A DNA stretch of 64,000 nucleotides from Aquitalea denitrificans. Its GTDB lineage: Bacteria; Pseudomonadota; Gammaproteobacteria; Burkholderiales; Chromobacteriaceae. The translations under genes and the position numbers were made by a program. Positions 45,147 to 54,189 of the stretch are shown here, piece by piece. The notes under the pieces were generated by a model, which was given only the letters and a program-made list of their open reading frames with translations, was not told the DNA's origin and did not search any database. How positions within the stretch are numbered: position 1 is the first letter of the stretch; every line of letters starts with the position of its first letter. The stretch covers positions 1,674,001 through 1,738,000 of the forward strand of contig NZ_CP047241.1 in the NCBI RefSeq assembly GCF_009856625.1, read 5' to 3'.

Positions 45147-46043
45147 CTATTGCTGCAGCCGCTTGAGCGCGGCCTGTTCGCGCAGCCAGCTCAGCAAGGC
45201 TTGTAGCCCGGGATGCTCGGCGTAGCTGTGCGGATACACCAGCCAGTAGCCGGCACCGGTACGCAGCACGCTGTCGAAGGGCCGCACCAGCCGGCCTTGT
45301 TCCAGCTCGTCCTGCAGTAATTCCATATCGCCGATGGCCACGCCAAGCCCGCTGGCGGCGGCGGTCCAGGCCAAGTGGTGCAAATCAACCACCTGATGCT
45401 TGTACTGTACCAGCGAGCGGATATCTTGCGTGGCCAGCCAGCCAATCCATTCCTCGTAGTCGCGGGTGGTATGAAACAGGGTGTGGCCGGCCAGCGCGTC
45501 CAGCGAGGGTAGTTCTGCCAGCATGGACGGTGCGCACACTGGGCTTAGTAGCTCTGGCAGCAGCAGTTCGGCCTGCATGTCAGGCCATTGGCCATGGCCG
45601 AACAGGATGTAGGCCTGGTTGATGGCCGGGTCCAGTTCTGCTGGTTCGTACACCATGCTGTCTATGCGTAGCTGGGTAAGCGGGTGTTGCTGGTAAAAGC
45701 TGCCCAGCCGCGGCATCAGCCAGCGCACGGCAAAACTCACGTACACCTGCAGGCTGAGGATGTCGCTTTGCGTTTTCAGCTTGCGCTCAACCTCCTTCAG
45801 CCGCTCCACCACATCACGCGCTACTGGCAGCAGGGTGCGGCCGGACGGTGTGAGCTGGATCAGCCGGCTTTGCCGTTGTAGCAGCGCGGTGCCGTAATGC
45901 TGTTCCAAAAGGCGGATCTGCTTGCTGATGGCACCCTGGGTCAGGAACAGGCGGCGGGCCGCCTCGGTAAAGCTGCTGGTATCCGCTACGGTGACAAAGG
46001 CGCGCAGTGCCGTGAGCGAGGGCAGGTGGTGGGTGTCGTTCAT
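45147..46043 (-). CDS. LysR-family regulator, GcvA-like
   Basis: The 298-residue protein has the HTH LPSLTALRAFVTVADTSSFTEAARRLFLTQGAISKQIRLLE and the effector part VSFAVRWLMPRLGSFYQQHP, typical of the GcvA/TrpI group. The start is uncertain: ATG at 46043 (MNDTHHLP) is used, with another at 46064. It is divergent from the PLP-dependent decarboxylase gene and probably regulates it and the binding-protein gene behind it. Confidence 0.88.
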   Translation of the reverse strand: MNDTHHLPSLTALRAFVTVADTSSFTEAARRLFLTQGAISKQIRLLEQHYGTALLQRQSRLIQLTPSGRTLLPVARDVVERLKEVERKLKTQSDILSLQVYVSFAVRWLMPRLGSFYQQHPLTQLRIDSMVYEPAELDPAINQAYILFGHGQWPDMQAELLLPELLSPVCAPSMLAELPSLDALAGHTLFHTTRDYEEWIGWLATQDIRSLVQYKHQVVDLHHLAWTAAASGLGVAIGDMELLQDELEQGRLVRPFDSVLRTGAGYWLVYPHSYAEHPGLQALLSWLREQAALKRLQQ

Positions 46044-46139
46044 GACGGATCGGAATGATTCCATGCCAATTATTCGCTCGTGAAAATTAGGCGATTTCCG
46101 TATGTTTGGCAACAAACAGCACCATCATACGGAGAGCGC

Positions 46140-47525
46140 ATGCACCACGATTTCGATTCCCAACGGCAATACACCCTGCAACACGACCGCCGGCTGTCTG
46201 CTGCTGATGGACAGTTGCAACTGGAGGGGATGGATTTGCCGGCACTGGCCGCAAAGTTCGGTTCGCCCTTGTTTGTCTATTCCGCGCCGGAAATCCGCCG
46301 CAATGTCGATGAAATCTGCCAGGCTTTTGCCAGCCATGCCAATACCCGCATCTGCTATGCCTCCAAGGCCTGCTCTTTGCTGGCGGTACTGCAGGTGGTG
46401 CGTGAATCCGGCATCAGCATCGAAGCCAATTCGGCCAATGAAATCCGCCGCTGTCTGGCCGCAGGTTTTGCCGGCAGCCAGATTGTGTACAACGGCGTGG
46501 TGAAGCGGGATGAAGAACTGGAATTTGCCATCCGCCAGCAACTGCATGCCATCAATGTCGACAGCGAGCACGAATTGCTGGCCATCGACCGCATCAGCCG
46601 TCAGCTGCAAATCCCGGTACGCATTTGCCTGCGGGTGGAACCCAACGTCAAGGCCGCCACCCATGAGGGCCTGATGACGGCATTCCGCGCCAAGTCCGGG
46701 GTGGATCTGGCCGACGCCGAAGGCATTTGCCGTCAGGCACTGGACATGCCCTATGTAAAGCTGTGCGGTCTGCACATGCATGTGGGGGATCAGGTGCCGG
46801 ATGCCGAGCCGTTTGGCGCCGCCACCCGTGTGCTGGTGGATTGTGCCCGCCAGCTGGAAACCGCACTGGGTGTGCGCTTTGACATGATCAACGTCGGTGG
46901 CGGCATTCCCGCACCGTACCGCTACGCCACCGACCGTGGTCTGGGCGGGCCGGACAATATGCAACCGCAGATTGGTGCCGATGAATTTGCCGCCGCCGTC
47001 ATCCGCGAAGTGCATGCCTGGCGCGATGACATCGAAATCTGCATCGAGCCGGGGCGCAAGGTGGTGAGCAGTGCCGGGGTGCTGCTCACCAGCATGGTGA
47101 CCGCCAAGGGCAAGACCCTACTGCGGGAGGATGGCAGCGTGGAAGGCCAGGTGCAGTGGTGCATGCTGGATGCCGGCTTCAATGCCATTCCGGATTACAA
47201 GGACTGGTACTTCTATGTCTACAACGCCAGTCGCATGACGGACAGCCACAATCAGCCCGTGAAGCTGGGTGGCCCCTTGTGCGATGGTGGCGATTACTTC
47301 CGCCATGGCCCGCTGGGTGAGCAGTTTTTGCTGCCTGAGGCCAGTGCGCCGGGCGATGTGCTGGCCTTTCTGGATGTGGGTGCCTACCAGCTGGAAAACC
47401 AGACTGTGTACAACGCCCAGCCGCGCTCTGCTGCGGTGTTGATTGACGGGCCGGGCCAATACCGCCTGATCCGCCGTCAGGAACGCTTCGACGACATGTT
47501 GTTGCTGGAGCGTGATCTGTCCTGA
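46140..47525 (+). CDS. PLP-dependent decarboxylase, diaminopimelate/ornithine decarboxylase fold (type III)
   Basis: The 461-residue enzyme has the alanine-racemase-like barrel. The PLP lysine is in ICYASKACSLLAVL; LCGLHMHVGDQ and the glycine-rich MINVGGGIP bind the cofactor phosphate; CIEPGRKVVSSAG and LGGPLCDGGDYF provide the active-site Arg and Cys regions. The substrate is a basic amino acid or a related diamino acid; meso-diaminopimelate is not certain because the gene is next to a polar amino-acid binding protein. GGAG precedes the ATG at 46140. Confidence 0.8.
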   Translation: MHHDFDSQRQYTLQHDRRLSAADGQLQLEGMDLPALAAKFGSPLFVYSAPEIRRNVDEICQAFASHANTRICYASKACSLLAVLQVVRESGISIEANSANEIRRCLAAGFAGSQIVYNGVVKRDEELEFAIRQQLHAINVDSEHELLAIDRISRQLQIPVRICLRVEPNVKAATHEGLMTAFRAKSGVDLADAEGICRQALDMPYVKLCGLHMHVGDQVPDAEPFGAATRVLVDCARQLETALGVRFDMINVGGGIPAPYRYATDRGLGGPDNMQPQIGADEFAAAVIREVHAWRDDIEICIEPGRKVVSSAGVLLTSMVTAKGKTLLREDGSVEGQVQWCMLDAGFNAIPDYKDWYFYVYNASRMTDSHNQPVKLGGPLCDGGDYFRHGPLGEQFLLPEASAPGDVLAFLDVGAYQLENQTVYNAQPRSAAVLIDGPGQYRLIRRQERFDDMLLLERDLS

Positions 47526-47636
47526 TTGCCAGAACTGTCTTGCCGTACCGCCACGCCCCTTGACGGGTGTGGCGTGATAACACCAAGCCGTCCCTTGTCG
47601 TGCGTTTGTCTACTCACCCAGTCCGGAGGAATCAAG

Positions 47637-48422
47637 ATGAAGCTGCAATCCTGGTGTGCCGTGTTGTTGTCTGCTGTCGCCCTGCAAGCCGGAGCGACGG
47701 ATCTGAATAATCTGCGTATCGGCATGGATGCCACCTATCCGCCGTTCGAATCGCTGAACCCGGCTGGGCAGATTGTCGGTTTCGAGGCAGACCTGGCGAT
47801 GGCCCTGTGCAAAGAAATGAAAGCCCGCTGTAACCTGATCAATCAGGACTGGGATGGCATCATCCCCGGCCTGATGGCCAAGAAGTACGACGTGATCATG
47901 TCGTCGATGACCATTACCAGTGAACGGGCCAAAGCCGTCAGTTTCAGCGAGCGTTATTTCCGCACGCCGCAGCGGCTGATCGCTGCCAAGGGCAGTCCGC
48001 TCAAGTTCACGGTGGAGGGCATGAAAGGCAAGCGGGTAGGGGTGCAGCGCGGCACCACGGCCGATATGTACCTGAGCAAGTTCTGGGGGCCGCGTGGCAT
48101 GGATGTGGTGCGGTATGAAGATCAGGACAAGGCCTATGCCGACCTGGTAAATGGCCGGCTGGATGCCAGCTTCCAGGATGAGCTGCAAGTCGAGGCAGGT
48201 TTTCTGAAGAGTGAGCCGGGCAAGGCGTTTGCCTTGGTCGGCCCCTCCATCAATGGTGACAATGCTGCCGAGCGCGAGGTGCTGGGTTCCGGTGCCGGCA
48301 TGGCGGTGCGCAAGGAGGACAAGGAGCTGGTGGCACGGCTGAACAAGGCAATGGCCGCATTGCGGGCCAATGGCACCTATCACAAGCTGAGCCTGCAGTA
48401 CTTCGGTCGCGACATTTACTGA
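47637..48422 (+). CDS. Amino-acid ABC transporter, periplasmic binding protein (Lys/Arg/Orn-like)
   Basis: The 261-residue protein has a signal peptide (MKLQSWCAVLLSAVALQAGA) and the family pattern LRIGMDATYPPFESLNPAGQIVGFEADLAMALCKEM, WDGIIPGLMAKKYDVIMSSMTIT and VGVQRGTTADMY, resembling ArgT/HisJ-type proteins. GGAGG lies 8 bases before the ATG. No permease or ATPase gene is adjacent, so it must work with components encoded elsewhere. It follows the decarboxylase by 111 bases on the same strand and may supply its substrate. Confidence 0.9.
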   Translation: MKLQSWCAVLLSAVALQAGATDLNNLRIGMDATYPPFESLNPAGQIVGFEADLAMALCKEMKARCNLINQDWDGIIPGLMAKKYDVIMSSMTITSERAKAVSFSERYFRTPQRLIAAKGSPLKFTVEGMKGKRVGVQRGTTADMYLSKFWGPRGMDVVRYEDQDKAYADLVNGRLDASFQDELQVEAGFLKSEPGKAFALVGPSINGDNAAEREVLGSGAGMAVRKEDKELVARLNKAMAALRANGTYHKLSLQYFGRDIY

Positions 48423-48469
48423 GTGTCGACGGGCCTGCCCGCTGCCTGGCAGGGCGGCGGGCAAGTTGC

Positions 48470-49144
48470 TCAGCTACTGCTGTTCTGTGTGCTTTGACTG
48501 TTGTCCTGCTGCTGATCTGGCCGAATCAGCGTGTAGTCGTTATTGCTGGGCAGACCATTCTTCTGCCAGTCGTCCAGCGTGGCCATGATGGCATCCCGTG
48601 TCTGGTTGCTGATTTCCGGCAGACTGCCGCCAAATACCTTTTTTGCCTCGTCAAAACCCTGCTGCACCGCTGCGCGGATACTGTCCAGCTTGCTGGGGTC
48701 ATTACCTATGCCCAGCCGGGCAAAGTCCAGAATGCGACGCGCAGTGTTCTTGATGCCCATCTCACCATCTTCGGACAGTGCCTGGGTAGCCGCTGCCTTG
48801 GTTTGCGGATCGACAGTCAGCTGTTGCTCCCCGCTCACCACCTTATTCCATTGCAGGCCCTGCTGTTGAACCAGATTGCCCAGCAGCTTGAGGAAGTCCG
48901 ACACCTGCTGGTTGGACTTGGCCAGCAAGGCCGACACATCCACTGGTGTGCTTGGCGTGCTGCTGGCGGTGGGTTTGCCATAGGTCAGGGCGCTGCTGTC
49001 ATCGTTGTTCTGCCCGATGGTGACCACCTCATCCACGGTGAGGGTGCTACTGCTGGTGCTGCTGCCGGTTTTGCTGTCGGTAACGGTGCTGCTGCTGAGG
49101 GTGGCATTCAGCAGCAGGCTGCTGTTGACGCTGTTGATGGTCAT
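48470..49144 (-). CDS. Hypothetical protein, DUF5610-like C-terminus
   Basis: The 224-residue protein has a Ser/Thr-rich N-terminal third without a signal peptide. The C-terminal region SIRAAVQQGFDEAKKVFGGSLPEISNQTRDAIMATLDDW resembles the conserved core I remember for DUF5610, whose function is not established. The tail is again Ser/Gln-rich. It is a lone gene convergent with the binding-protein gene. The family match is by eye. Confidence 0.55.
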   Translation of the reverse strand: MTINSVNSSLLLNATLSSSTVTDSKTGSSTSSSTLTVDEVVTIGQNNDDSSALTYGKPTASSTPSTPVDVSALLAKSNQQVSDFLKLLGNLVQQQGLQWNKVVSGEQQLTVDPQTKAAATQALSEDGEMGIKNTARRILDFARLGIGNDPSKLDSIRAAVQQGFDEAKKVFGGSLPEISNQTRDAIMATLDDWQKNGLPSNNDYTLIRPDQQQDNSQSTQNSSS

Positions 49145-49281
49145 GAGAGGCTCCTGCTCAGTACGACAAGAATGCTTGCGCGCAATGCGGGACGGGCTGG
49201 TAATGGTTGGGCCGGTAGCAGGGCAAGCTGATGTTTGATTATCGGCAGGATTGATGAAAAATTAAGTAAAAATCCATGCAA

Positions 49282-49312
49282 AACGCCGGCAGGGAGATAC
49301 CGTGCCGGCGTT
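49282..49312 (-). terminator. Rho-independent terminator after FMN reductase gene
   Basis: AACGCCGGCA / TGCCGGCGTT with an 11-base loop; read on the minus strand the second arm runs into TTTTGC, 22 bases past the stop at 49334. Confidence 0.75.
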
Positions 49313-49333
49313 GCTCACTTCGGTGTCCGGGAA

Positions 49334-49882
49334 TCAGGCGGCCAATTTGCTGACCAGGGCTTGCAGTGCTGCCAGTTGCTGCAGGACAAGGCCTTGCAGG
49401 CGTTCGTCAGTGAGATTGCCCTCGGCATCAAAACCACCGGCAAAGGCATTGGCAAACACTTCCGGCTTGTTCAACGGGTGCAGGTCGAGAAACACGCAGC
49501 TCTGACGCAGGTGATATTGCGCGCGGGATGTGCCCATGCCGCCACCTGCGCCCAGAATGGCCACAGCCTTGCCGGCCAGCAGTTTGTTGTCCGGTTCGCG
49601 CGATGCCCAGTCCAGCGCGTTTTTCAGCGCAGGAGCCATGGAGTAGTTGTATTCCGGGCAGCCCAGCAGCAAGGCATCAGCCTGTGCCAGTTGTGCCAGC
49701 AGTTGTTGCACAGCGGCCGGTTTGTCGGTGATGTCGGCGTTGTAGAACGGGACCTGACTGAGATCGGCAATTTCGATCTGGATGCCGGCTGGCGCATGTG
49801 TCTTGGCGTAGCGCAGCAGACCCATATTGGTGGAGGCACGGCGCAGGCTGCCGCAAATGGCCAGAACGTTCAGTGTGCTCAT
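49334..49882 (-). CDS. NADPH-dependent FMN reductase (ChrR/YieF-like)
   Basis: The 182-residue flavodoxin-fold protein has CGSLRRASTNMGLLRYA (FMN phosphate loop) and LLGCPEYNYSMAPALKNALDWASRE, the signature of the NADPH:FMN/quinone/chromate reductase family. It may reduce quinones, azo dyes or chromate; the physiological substrate is not known. It is a lone gene with its own terminator, divergent from psd. Confidence 0.9.
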   Translation of the reverse strand: MSTLNVLAICGSLRRASTNMGLLRYAKTHAPAGIQIEIADLSQVPFYNADITDKPAAVQQLLAQLAQADALLLGCPEYNYSMAPALKNALDWASREPDNKLLAGKAVAILGAGGGMGTSRAQYHLRQSCVFLDLHPLNKPEVFANAFAGGFDAEGNLTDERLQGLVLQQLAALQALVSKLAA

Positions 49883-50068
49883 CTTGGTTCCTTGTTATGA
49901 GGAAGTGGGGCTGAATGAAGAACCCGTCTGCATTCTAGATAGCAGTGGTCCTGCTTTCCAGTGCTTGTGGTCAGTCAGCGGCAGTGCAGGCAAATGCAGA
50001 TCGGCGTTTCGCATTCACTGTCAGTCCGGCTTATAATGTCCGGCTGTCCGCATTCAAGGTTTCACATC

Positions 50069-50917
50069 GTGTCCGAACGCTTTGCCGTATGGCTGCAATA
50101 TCTTCTGCCTAAACAGGCCCTGACCATTCTGGCCGGCAAACTGGCTGGCACCGAGGCTGGCAGCCTGACCACGGCGGTGATCCGCTGGTTTGTCGGTCGC
50201 TATCAGGTAAACATGGCCGAAGCAGCCGCGCCGGATATTACCAGCTATGCCAGTTTCAACCAGTTTTTTACCCGGCCGCTGCGCGCAGGTGCGCGACCGC
50301 TGGCCGACAGTGCATTGATCTGCCCGGTAGATGGTGCCGTCAGCCAGTTTGGTGCAATCCGGCAGGACCAGATTTTCCAGGCCAAGGGTCATGACTATTC
50401 CACGACAGCGCTGGTAGGTGGTGATGCCGACATGGCTGCGCACTATCGGGATGGCTTCTTTGCCACCATCTATCTGAGCCCGCGTGATTATCACCGCATC
50501 CACATGCCCTGCGATGGCCGCCTGTTGAGCATGACTTATGTTCCCGGTGCGCTGTTTTCGGTGAATCCGGCCACGGCGCGTGGTGTGCCGGGCCTGTTTG
50601 CCCGCAATGAGCGGGTGGTATGTGAGTTTGACGGTCCGCATGGCCGCTTTGTCCTGACGCTGGTGGGTGCCACCATCGTGGGCAGCATGGCCACGGTATG
50701 GCATGGCCTGGTGAACCCGCCGCGTCCGGGTCGGATCCAGCGCTGGGATTACCAGGATCAGCAGATCTTCATCCGCAAGGGTGAGGAAATGGGCCGCTTC
50801 CAGTTGGGCTCCACCGTGGTACTGCTGTTTCCCGCCGGTGGTGGCATGCATTTCAATGCGGCCTGGCAGCCGGCCTGCCCGGTACGGCTGGGTGAGTGCA
50901 TGGCCGATATTGCTTGA
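50069..50917 (+). CDS. psd: Phosphatidylserine decarboxylase proenzyme
   Basis: The 282-residue membrane enzyme makes phosphatidylethanolamine. The self-cleavage motif is QLGSTVVLLF (LGST), giving the pyruvoyl group; YLSPRDYHRIHMPCDG and FVLTLVGATIVGSM are typical. The GTG at 50069 (VSERFAVWLQYLLPKQALT) was chosen because related proteins begin at this point and AAGG lies upstream; the frame is open 36 codons further. Confidence 0.95.
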   Translation: MSERFAVWLQYLLPKQALTILAGKLAGTEAGSLTTAVIRWFVGRYQVNMAEAAAPDITSYASFNQFFTRPLRAGARPLADSALICPVDGAVSQFGAIRQDQIFQAKGHDYSTTALVGGDADMAAHYRDGFFATIYLSPRDYHRIHMPCDGRLLSMTYVPGALFSVNPATARGVPGLFARNERVVCEFDGPHGRFVLTLVGATIVGSMATVWHGLVNPPRPGRIQRWDYQDQQIFIRKGEEMGRFQLGSTVVLLFPAGGGMHFNAAWQPACPVRLGECMADIA

Positions 50918-50921
50918 GACG

Positions 50922-50947
50922 AAAAAACCGCCATTGGCGGTTTTTTT
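50922..50947 (+). terminator. Rho-independent terminator after psd
   Basis: AAAAAACCGCC / GGCGGTTTTTT with loop ATT, 5 bases after the psd stop. Confidence 0.92.
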
Positions 50948-51093
50948 ATATCTGGTGGCAACGCAGATGCGCCATGATAGTCTGCATTGAACTATGCTAA
51001 CGTCACTGCTGCTCGATGTGGCAAGGCGGCACGCCCTTCTCCCCGGGGGTGAGTGATGTGGTACTTCCTTATTGCGGTGACTCGACTTCGCTC

Positions 51094-52590
51094 ATGAATA
51101 CAGACGCGCCAGAATCTTCTCCTGTGCTGCCGCTGGCAGCCCCGGACGCTGTACTGCGGCCACCCGTCATGACGCCATGGCGGCTGTGGCGTGTCATTTC
51201 CCGGCGTGAGAGGTGCTGCCTGTTCGGTGGCTGGCTGTTTAGTCTGTTGCTGTCGCTGGGCCTGGGCCTGTTGTCTGTGGTGGATGACTGGTCTGGCATT
51301 CCGCTGCAGTTTGGCGGCGTGACAATCTATATCACCTTGTATCCGGCCTTGCTGATCAGCCTGTGGTGGAGCTTGTGCCTGGGGTGGTGGTGGGGGGCGC
51401 TGCAAGCGTATCTGACAACACTGGTACTGGCCCTTTATGCCGGCATGGCCTGGCAGTGGGCCATATTGTTTGCCTTTGCCGACCCGCTGGGTGTGGCGGT
51501 GATGGTGCTGGGTTTTCGCGCGCTTCCCATGTTGCGTGGTCTGCGCAGCATGGAGTCGGTAGTGCACTTCATCCAGCTGTCTTTCGTCGGCAGCATTTTC
51601 AGCTCCAGCGGTGCGCTGATCTGGACCTATTGCAATAATCAGCCATTCAGCGAGCTACTACCCATCTGGCAGGGCTGGTGGCTGGGTTTTTTCCTGCAGA
51701 ACCTGTTGCTTGTGGGGCCGGTTCTGTCTTTGAGCTGGTTGGTGACCGATCGCTGGCTAAGTCGCTACATTGCCCTGAAGTCGGCTGCCGAGGCTGAGTC
51801 ACGGCACCTGATCGTGCTGCTGCTGGCCTTGGTCAGCGTGGGCGCACTGGTATATGGCTATCTGTCGCTCAGCTTGGGCAGCAGCCTGCTGCTAGGGCAG
51901 CTTCAGCATGGTCTGCCACCGGATATCCGCCATGCAGCGCTGGTGATGACCCAGACCGGCTGGGTATTCTTCTGGGTGTTTGCCCTGCTGGTGTTGTTTA
52001 ATGCCTTTTTTGCTTATCGTCTGTTTCTGCACTGGCAGGGGCGCAACCAGCAATTGCTCAATGCGCTGAAGCAAAGCAATGCCTATCTGGCACAACTGGT
52101 GCGGCTGGATGGGCTGACCGGGCTGCTCAATCGGCGCTCCGGAGATGAGGTATTGCAACAAGAGTGGCTGCGCAGTCAGCGTTCGGGGCTGCAGGCGGTG
52201 TTGATCATGCTGGATATCGACCATTTCAAGCAGGTGAATGATGAATATGGTCATGATGTTGGTGACCGGGTGATCGAGCGTGTTGCCATGTTGTTACTGG
52301 AGCATACCCGCGCCATCGATACCGCCATCCGCTATGGTGGCGAGGAGTTTTTGCTGGTATTGCCGCAAACCACACTGGAAGGTGGCATGCAACTGGCCGA
52401 GCGCCTGCGTCAGCAAATGGCAGGTAGAGCCTTGCACTGCAATGATAGGGAAATTGAGGTCACGATAAGCCTGGGTGTAGCCGCCACTTCCATCGTGATG
52501 CAGGACAAGGCGGCTTGGGTAAAGCAGGCGGACATGGCCTTGTACAAGGCCAAGCGGGCAGGGCGTAACCGGGTGGTGGAAGCAGACTGA
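51094..52590 (+). CDS. Membrane diguanylate cyclase (GGDEF protein, MASE1-like sensor)
   Basis: The 498-residue protein (from this start) makes cyclic di-GMP. The N-terminal 300 residues hold about eight hydrophobic helices, similar to MASE1-type membrane sensors. A short coiled linker leads to the GGDEF domain starting LDGLTGLLNRRSGDEVL, with active-site RYGGEEFLLVLP, LDIDHFKQVNDEYGHDVGD and KQADMALYKAKRAGRNR. The GGEEF variant is competent in known enzymes. No RxxD inhibitory site was seen. The start is uncertain: ATG at 51094 is used and ATG at 51016 is an alternative; neither has a good ribosome site. Confidence 0.9.
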   Translation: MNTDAPESSPVLPLAAPDAVLRPPVMTPWRLWRVISRRERCCLFGGWLFSLLLSLGLGLLSVVDDWSGIPLQFGGVTIYITLYPALLISLWWSLCLGWWWGALQAYLTTLVLALYAGMAWQWAILFAFADPLGVAVMVLGFRALPMLRGLRSMESVVHFIQLSFVGSIFSSSGALIWTYCNNQPFSELLPIWQGWWLGFFLQNLLLVGPVLSLSWLVTDRWLSRYIALKSAAEAESRHLIVLLLALVSVGALVYGYLSLSLGSSLLLGQLQHGLPPDIRHAALVMTQTGWVFFWVFALLVLFNAFFAYRLFLHWQGRNQQLLNALKQSNAYLAQLVRLDGLTGLLNRRSGDEVLQQEWLRSQRSGLQAVLIMLDIDHFKQVNDEYGHDVGDRVIERVAMLLLEHTRAIDTAIRYGGEEFLLVLPQTTLEGGMQLAERLRQQMAGRALHCNDREIEVTISLGVAATSIVMQDKAAWVKQADMALYKAKRAGRNRVVEAD

Positions 52591-52612
52591 GTCTGGTCGG
52601 TGTGTTCAAAAT

Positions 52613-52641
52613 AAAAATGGCCACGGAAGGTGGCCATTTTC
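52613..52641. terminator. Bidirectional rho-independent terminator
   Basis: AAAATGGCCAC / GTGGCCATTTT with a 5-base loop separates the convergent diguanylate cyclase and prpF genes. Confidence 0.88.
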
Positions 52642-52659
52642 TTTGCCTGTTGGCAAGGC

Positions 52660-53853
52660 TCAGAAGCTGTCGCCGGGGATGCGTACAAAGCCTTCCATCA
52701 GTACGCGGGCACTGCGGCTCATGATGGCCTTGCTGACCTGCCACTGGCCGTCCACCAGCCTGGCTTCCGCACCTACGCGCAGGGTGCCTGAGGGGTGGCC
52801 AAAGCGCACCGATTGACGTTCGCCACCACCGGCGGCCAGGTTTACCAGCGTGCCCGGAATGGCGGCAGCCGTGCCGATGGCCACCGCAGCGGTGCCCATC
52901 ATCGCATGGTGCAACTTGCCCATGGACATGGCGCGCACGCGCAGGTCGATGTCGCTGGCGTCAATCTGCTTGCCACTGGACGCGGTATAGCCCTCTGGAG
53001 GGGCGACAAAGGCAATCTTGGGGGTGTGCTGGCGGGTGGCCGCTTCGGTGATGTCCTTGATCAGCCCCATGCGTACCGCGCCGTGTGCGCGGATGGTTTC
53101 AAAGCGGGCCAGTGCCGTCGCATCGCCATTGATGGCCTCCTGCAGTTCGCTACCGCTGTAACCCAGTTCTGCTGCGTTAAGGAAGATGGTGGGGATGCCG
53201 GCGTTGATCATGGTGGCCTGGAAACTGCCCACGCCCGGAACATCCAGCGTGTCCACCACATTGCCGGTGGGGAACATCGCGCCGCCGCCATCGCCTTCGC
53301 CCTCGTCGGCCGGGTCGAGGAATTCCAGTTGTACCTCGGCGGCCGGGAAGGTGACGCCGTCCAGTTCGAAATCGCCGGTCTCCTGTACTTCACCGTTGGT
53401 GACGGGTACGTGGGCGATGATGGTCTTGCTGATATTGGCCTGCCAGATGCGTACCGTGGCCACGCCATTGGCCGGGATGCGGCTGGCGTCCACCAGCCCG
53501 CTCATGATGGCAAAGGAGCCGACGGCGGCGGACAGGTTGCCGCAGTTGCCGCTCCAGTCGACAAAGGCCTTGTCGATGGCCACCTGGCCAAACAGGTAGT
53601 CCACATCGTGATCGAGCCGGCTGCTCTTGGCCAGGATCACCGTCTTGCTGGTGCTGGAGGTGGCTCCGCCCATGCCATCGATCTGCTTGCCGTAGGGATC
53701 GGGGCTGCCGATCACCCGCATCAGGATGGCGTCACGCACCGGGCCGGCTTGCTGCGCGGCGGCAGGCAGGTCTTGCAGGCGGAAAAACACCCCCTTGCTG
53801 GTGCCGCCACGGATATAGGTGGCAGGTATGCGGATTTGTGGAGCATGGGCCAT
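52660..53853 (-). CDS. prpF: 2-methylaconitate cis-trans isomerase
   Basis: The 397-residue PrpF/AcnD-accessory protein has the DAP-epimerase fold, with IPATYIRGGTSKGVFF at the start, WSGNCGNLSAAVGSFA and LRVRAMSMGKLHHAMMGTAAVA. It isomerises 2-methylaconitate so that AcnD can be used instead of PrpD in the 2-methylcitrate cycle. It is the last gene of the propionate cluster, with AGGAGAG before the start, and 336 bases with a palindromic repeat separate it from acnD. Confidence 0.95.
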   Translation of the reverse strand: MAHAPQIRIPATYIRGGTSKGVFFRLQDLPAAAQQAGPVRDAILMRVIGSPDPYGKQIDGMGGATSSTSKTVILAKSSRLDHDVDYLFGQVAIDKAFVDWSGNCGNLSAAVGSFAIMSGLVDASRIPANGVATVRIWQANISKTIIAHVPVTNGEVQETGDFELDGVTFPAAEVQLEFLDPADEGEGDGGGAMFPTGNVVDTLDVPGVGSFQATMINAGIPTIFLNAAELGYSGSELQEAINGDATALARFETIRAHGAVRMGLIKDITEAATRQHTPKIAFVAPPEGYTASSGKQIDASDIDLRVRAMSMGKLHHAMMGTAAVAIGTAAAIPGTLVNLAAGGGERQSVRFGHPSGTLRVGAEARLVDGQWQVSKAIMSRSARVLMEGFVRIPGDSF

Positions 53854-53962
53854 GCAGTCTCTCCTGTCATGCTGTGGGCAAGGCCGTCAACAGGCATTGC
53901 CGGAATAGGGTGGCAAGCAGCAGGGCGGCTGCGAAACGGATTTCGCGCCGCCCTGCATCATA

Positions 53963-54125
53963 AGAATCTGTTCAGAGTCTTGTGAGCTAGAGCGAGACAA
54001 GGCGAAAACGACCGTAAACAACTGGGAAAGCGGAGTTGACATGGAGTCAATGAGCATTCCGAAGACGTTTTTAACGCGGTATCGCCCCCATATTCAACTA
54101 GCGCAGCTGACTATGAACGGGTTCT
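53963..54125. repeat. Imperfect palindromic element with terminal inverted repeats (MITE/REP-like)
   Basis: The ends AGAATCTGTTCAGAGTC and, reversed, AGAACCCGTTCATAGTC agree at 14 of 17 positions. Inside, GCGAGACAAGGCGAAAACG near the left arm pairs loosely with the reverse of CGTTTTTAACGCGGTATCGC near the right arm, so most of the roughly 160 bases can fold on itself. It encodes nothing. The length and ends suit a non-autonomous element or an extragenic repeat. No other copy was noticed in this window. Confidence 0.6.
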
Positions 54126-54189
54126 AAGGGGGCTGCTCTGGGTCCGGCCTGCCGGCAGGGACATACCCGCAGGCCGGGAGCAGCAAAAC

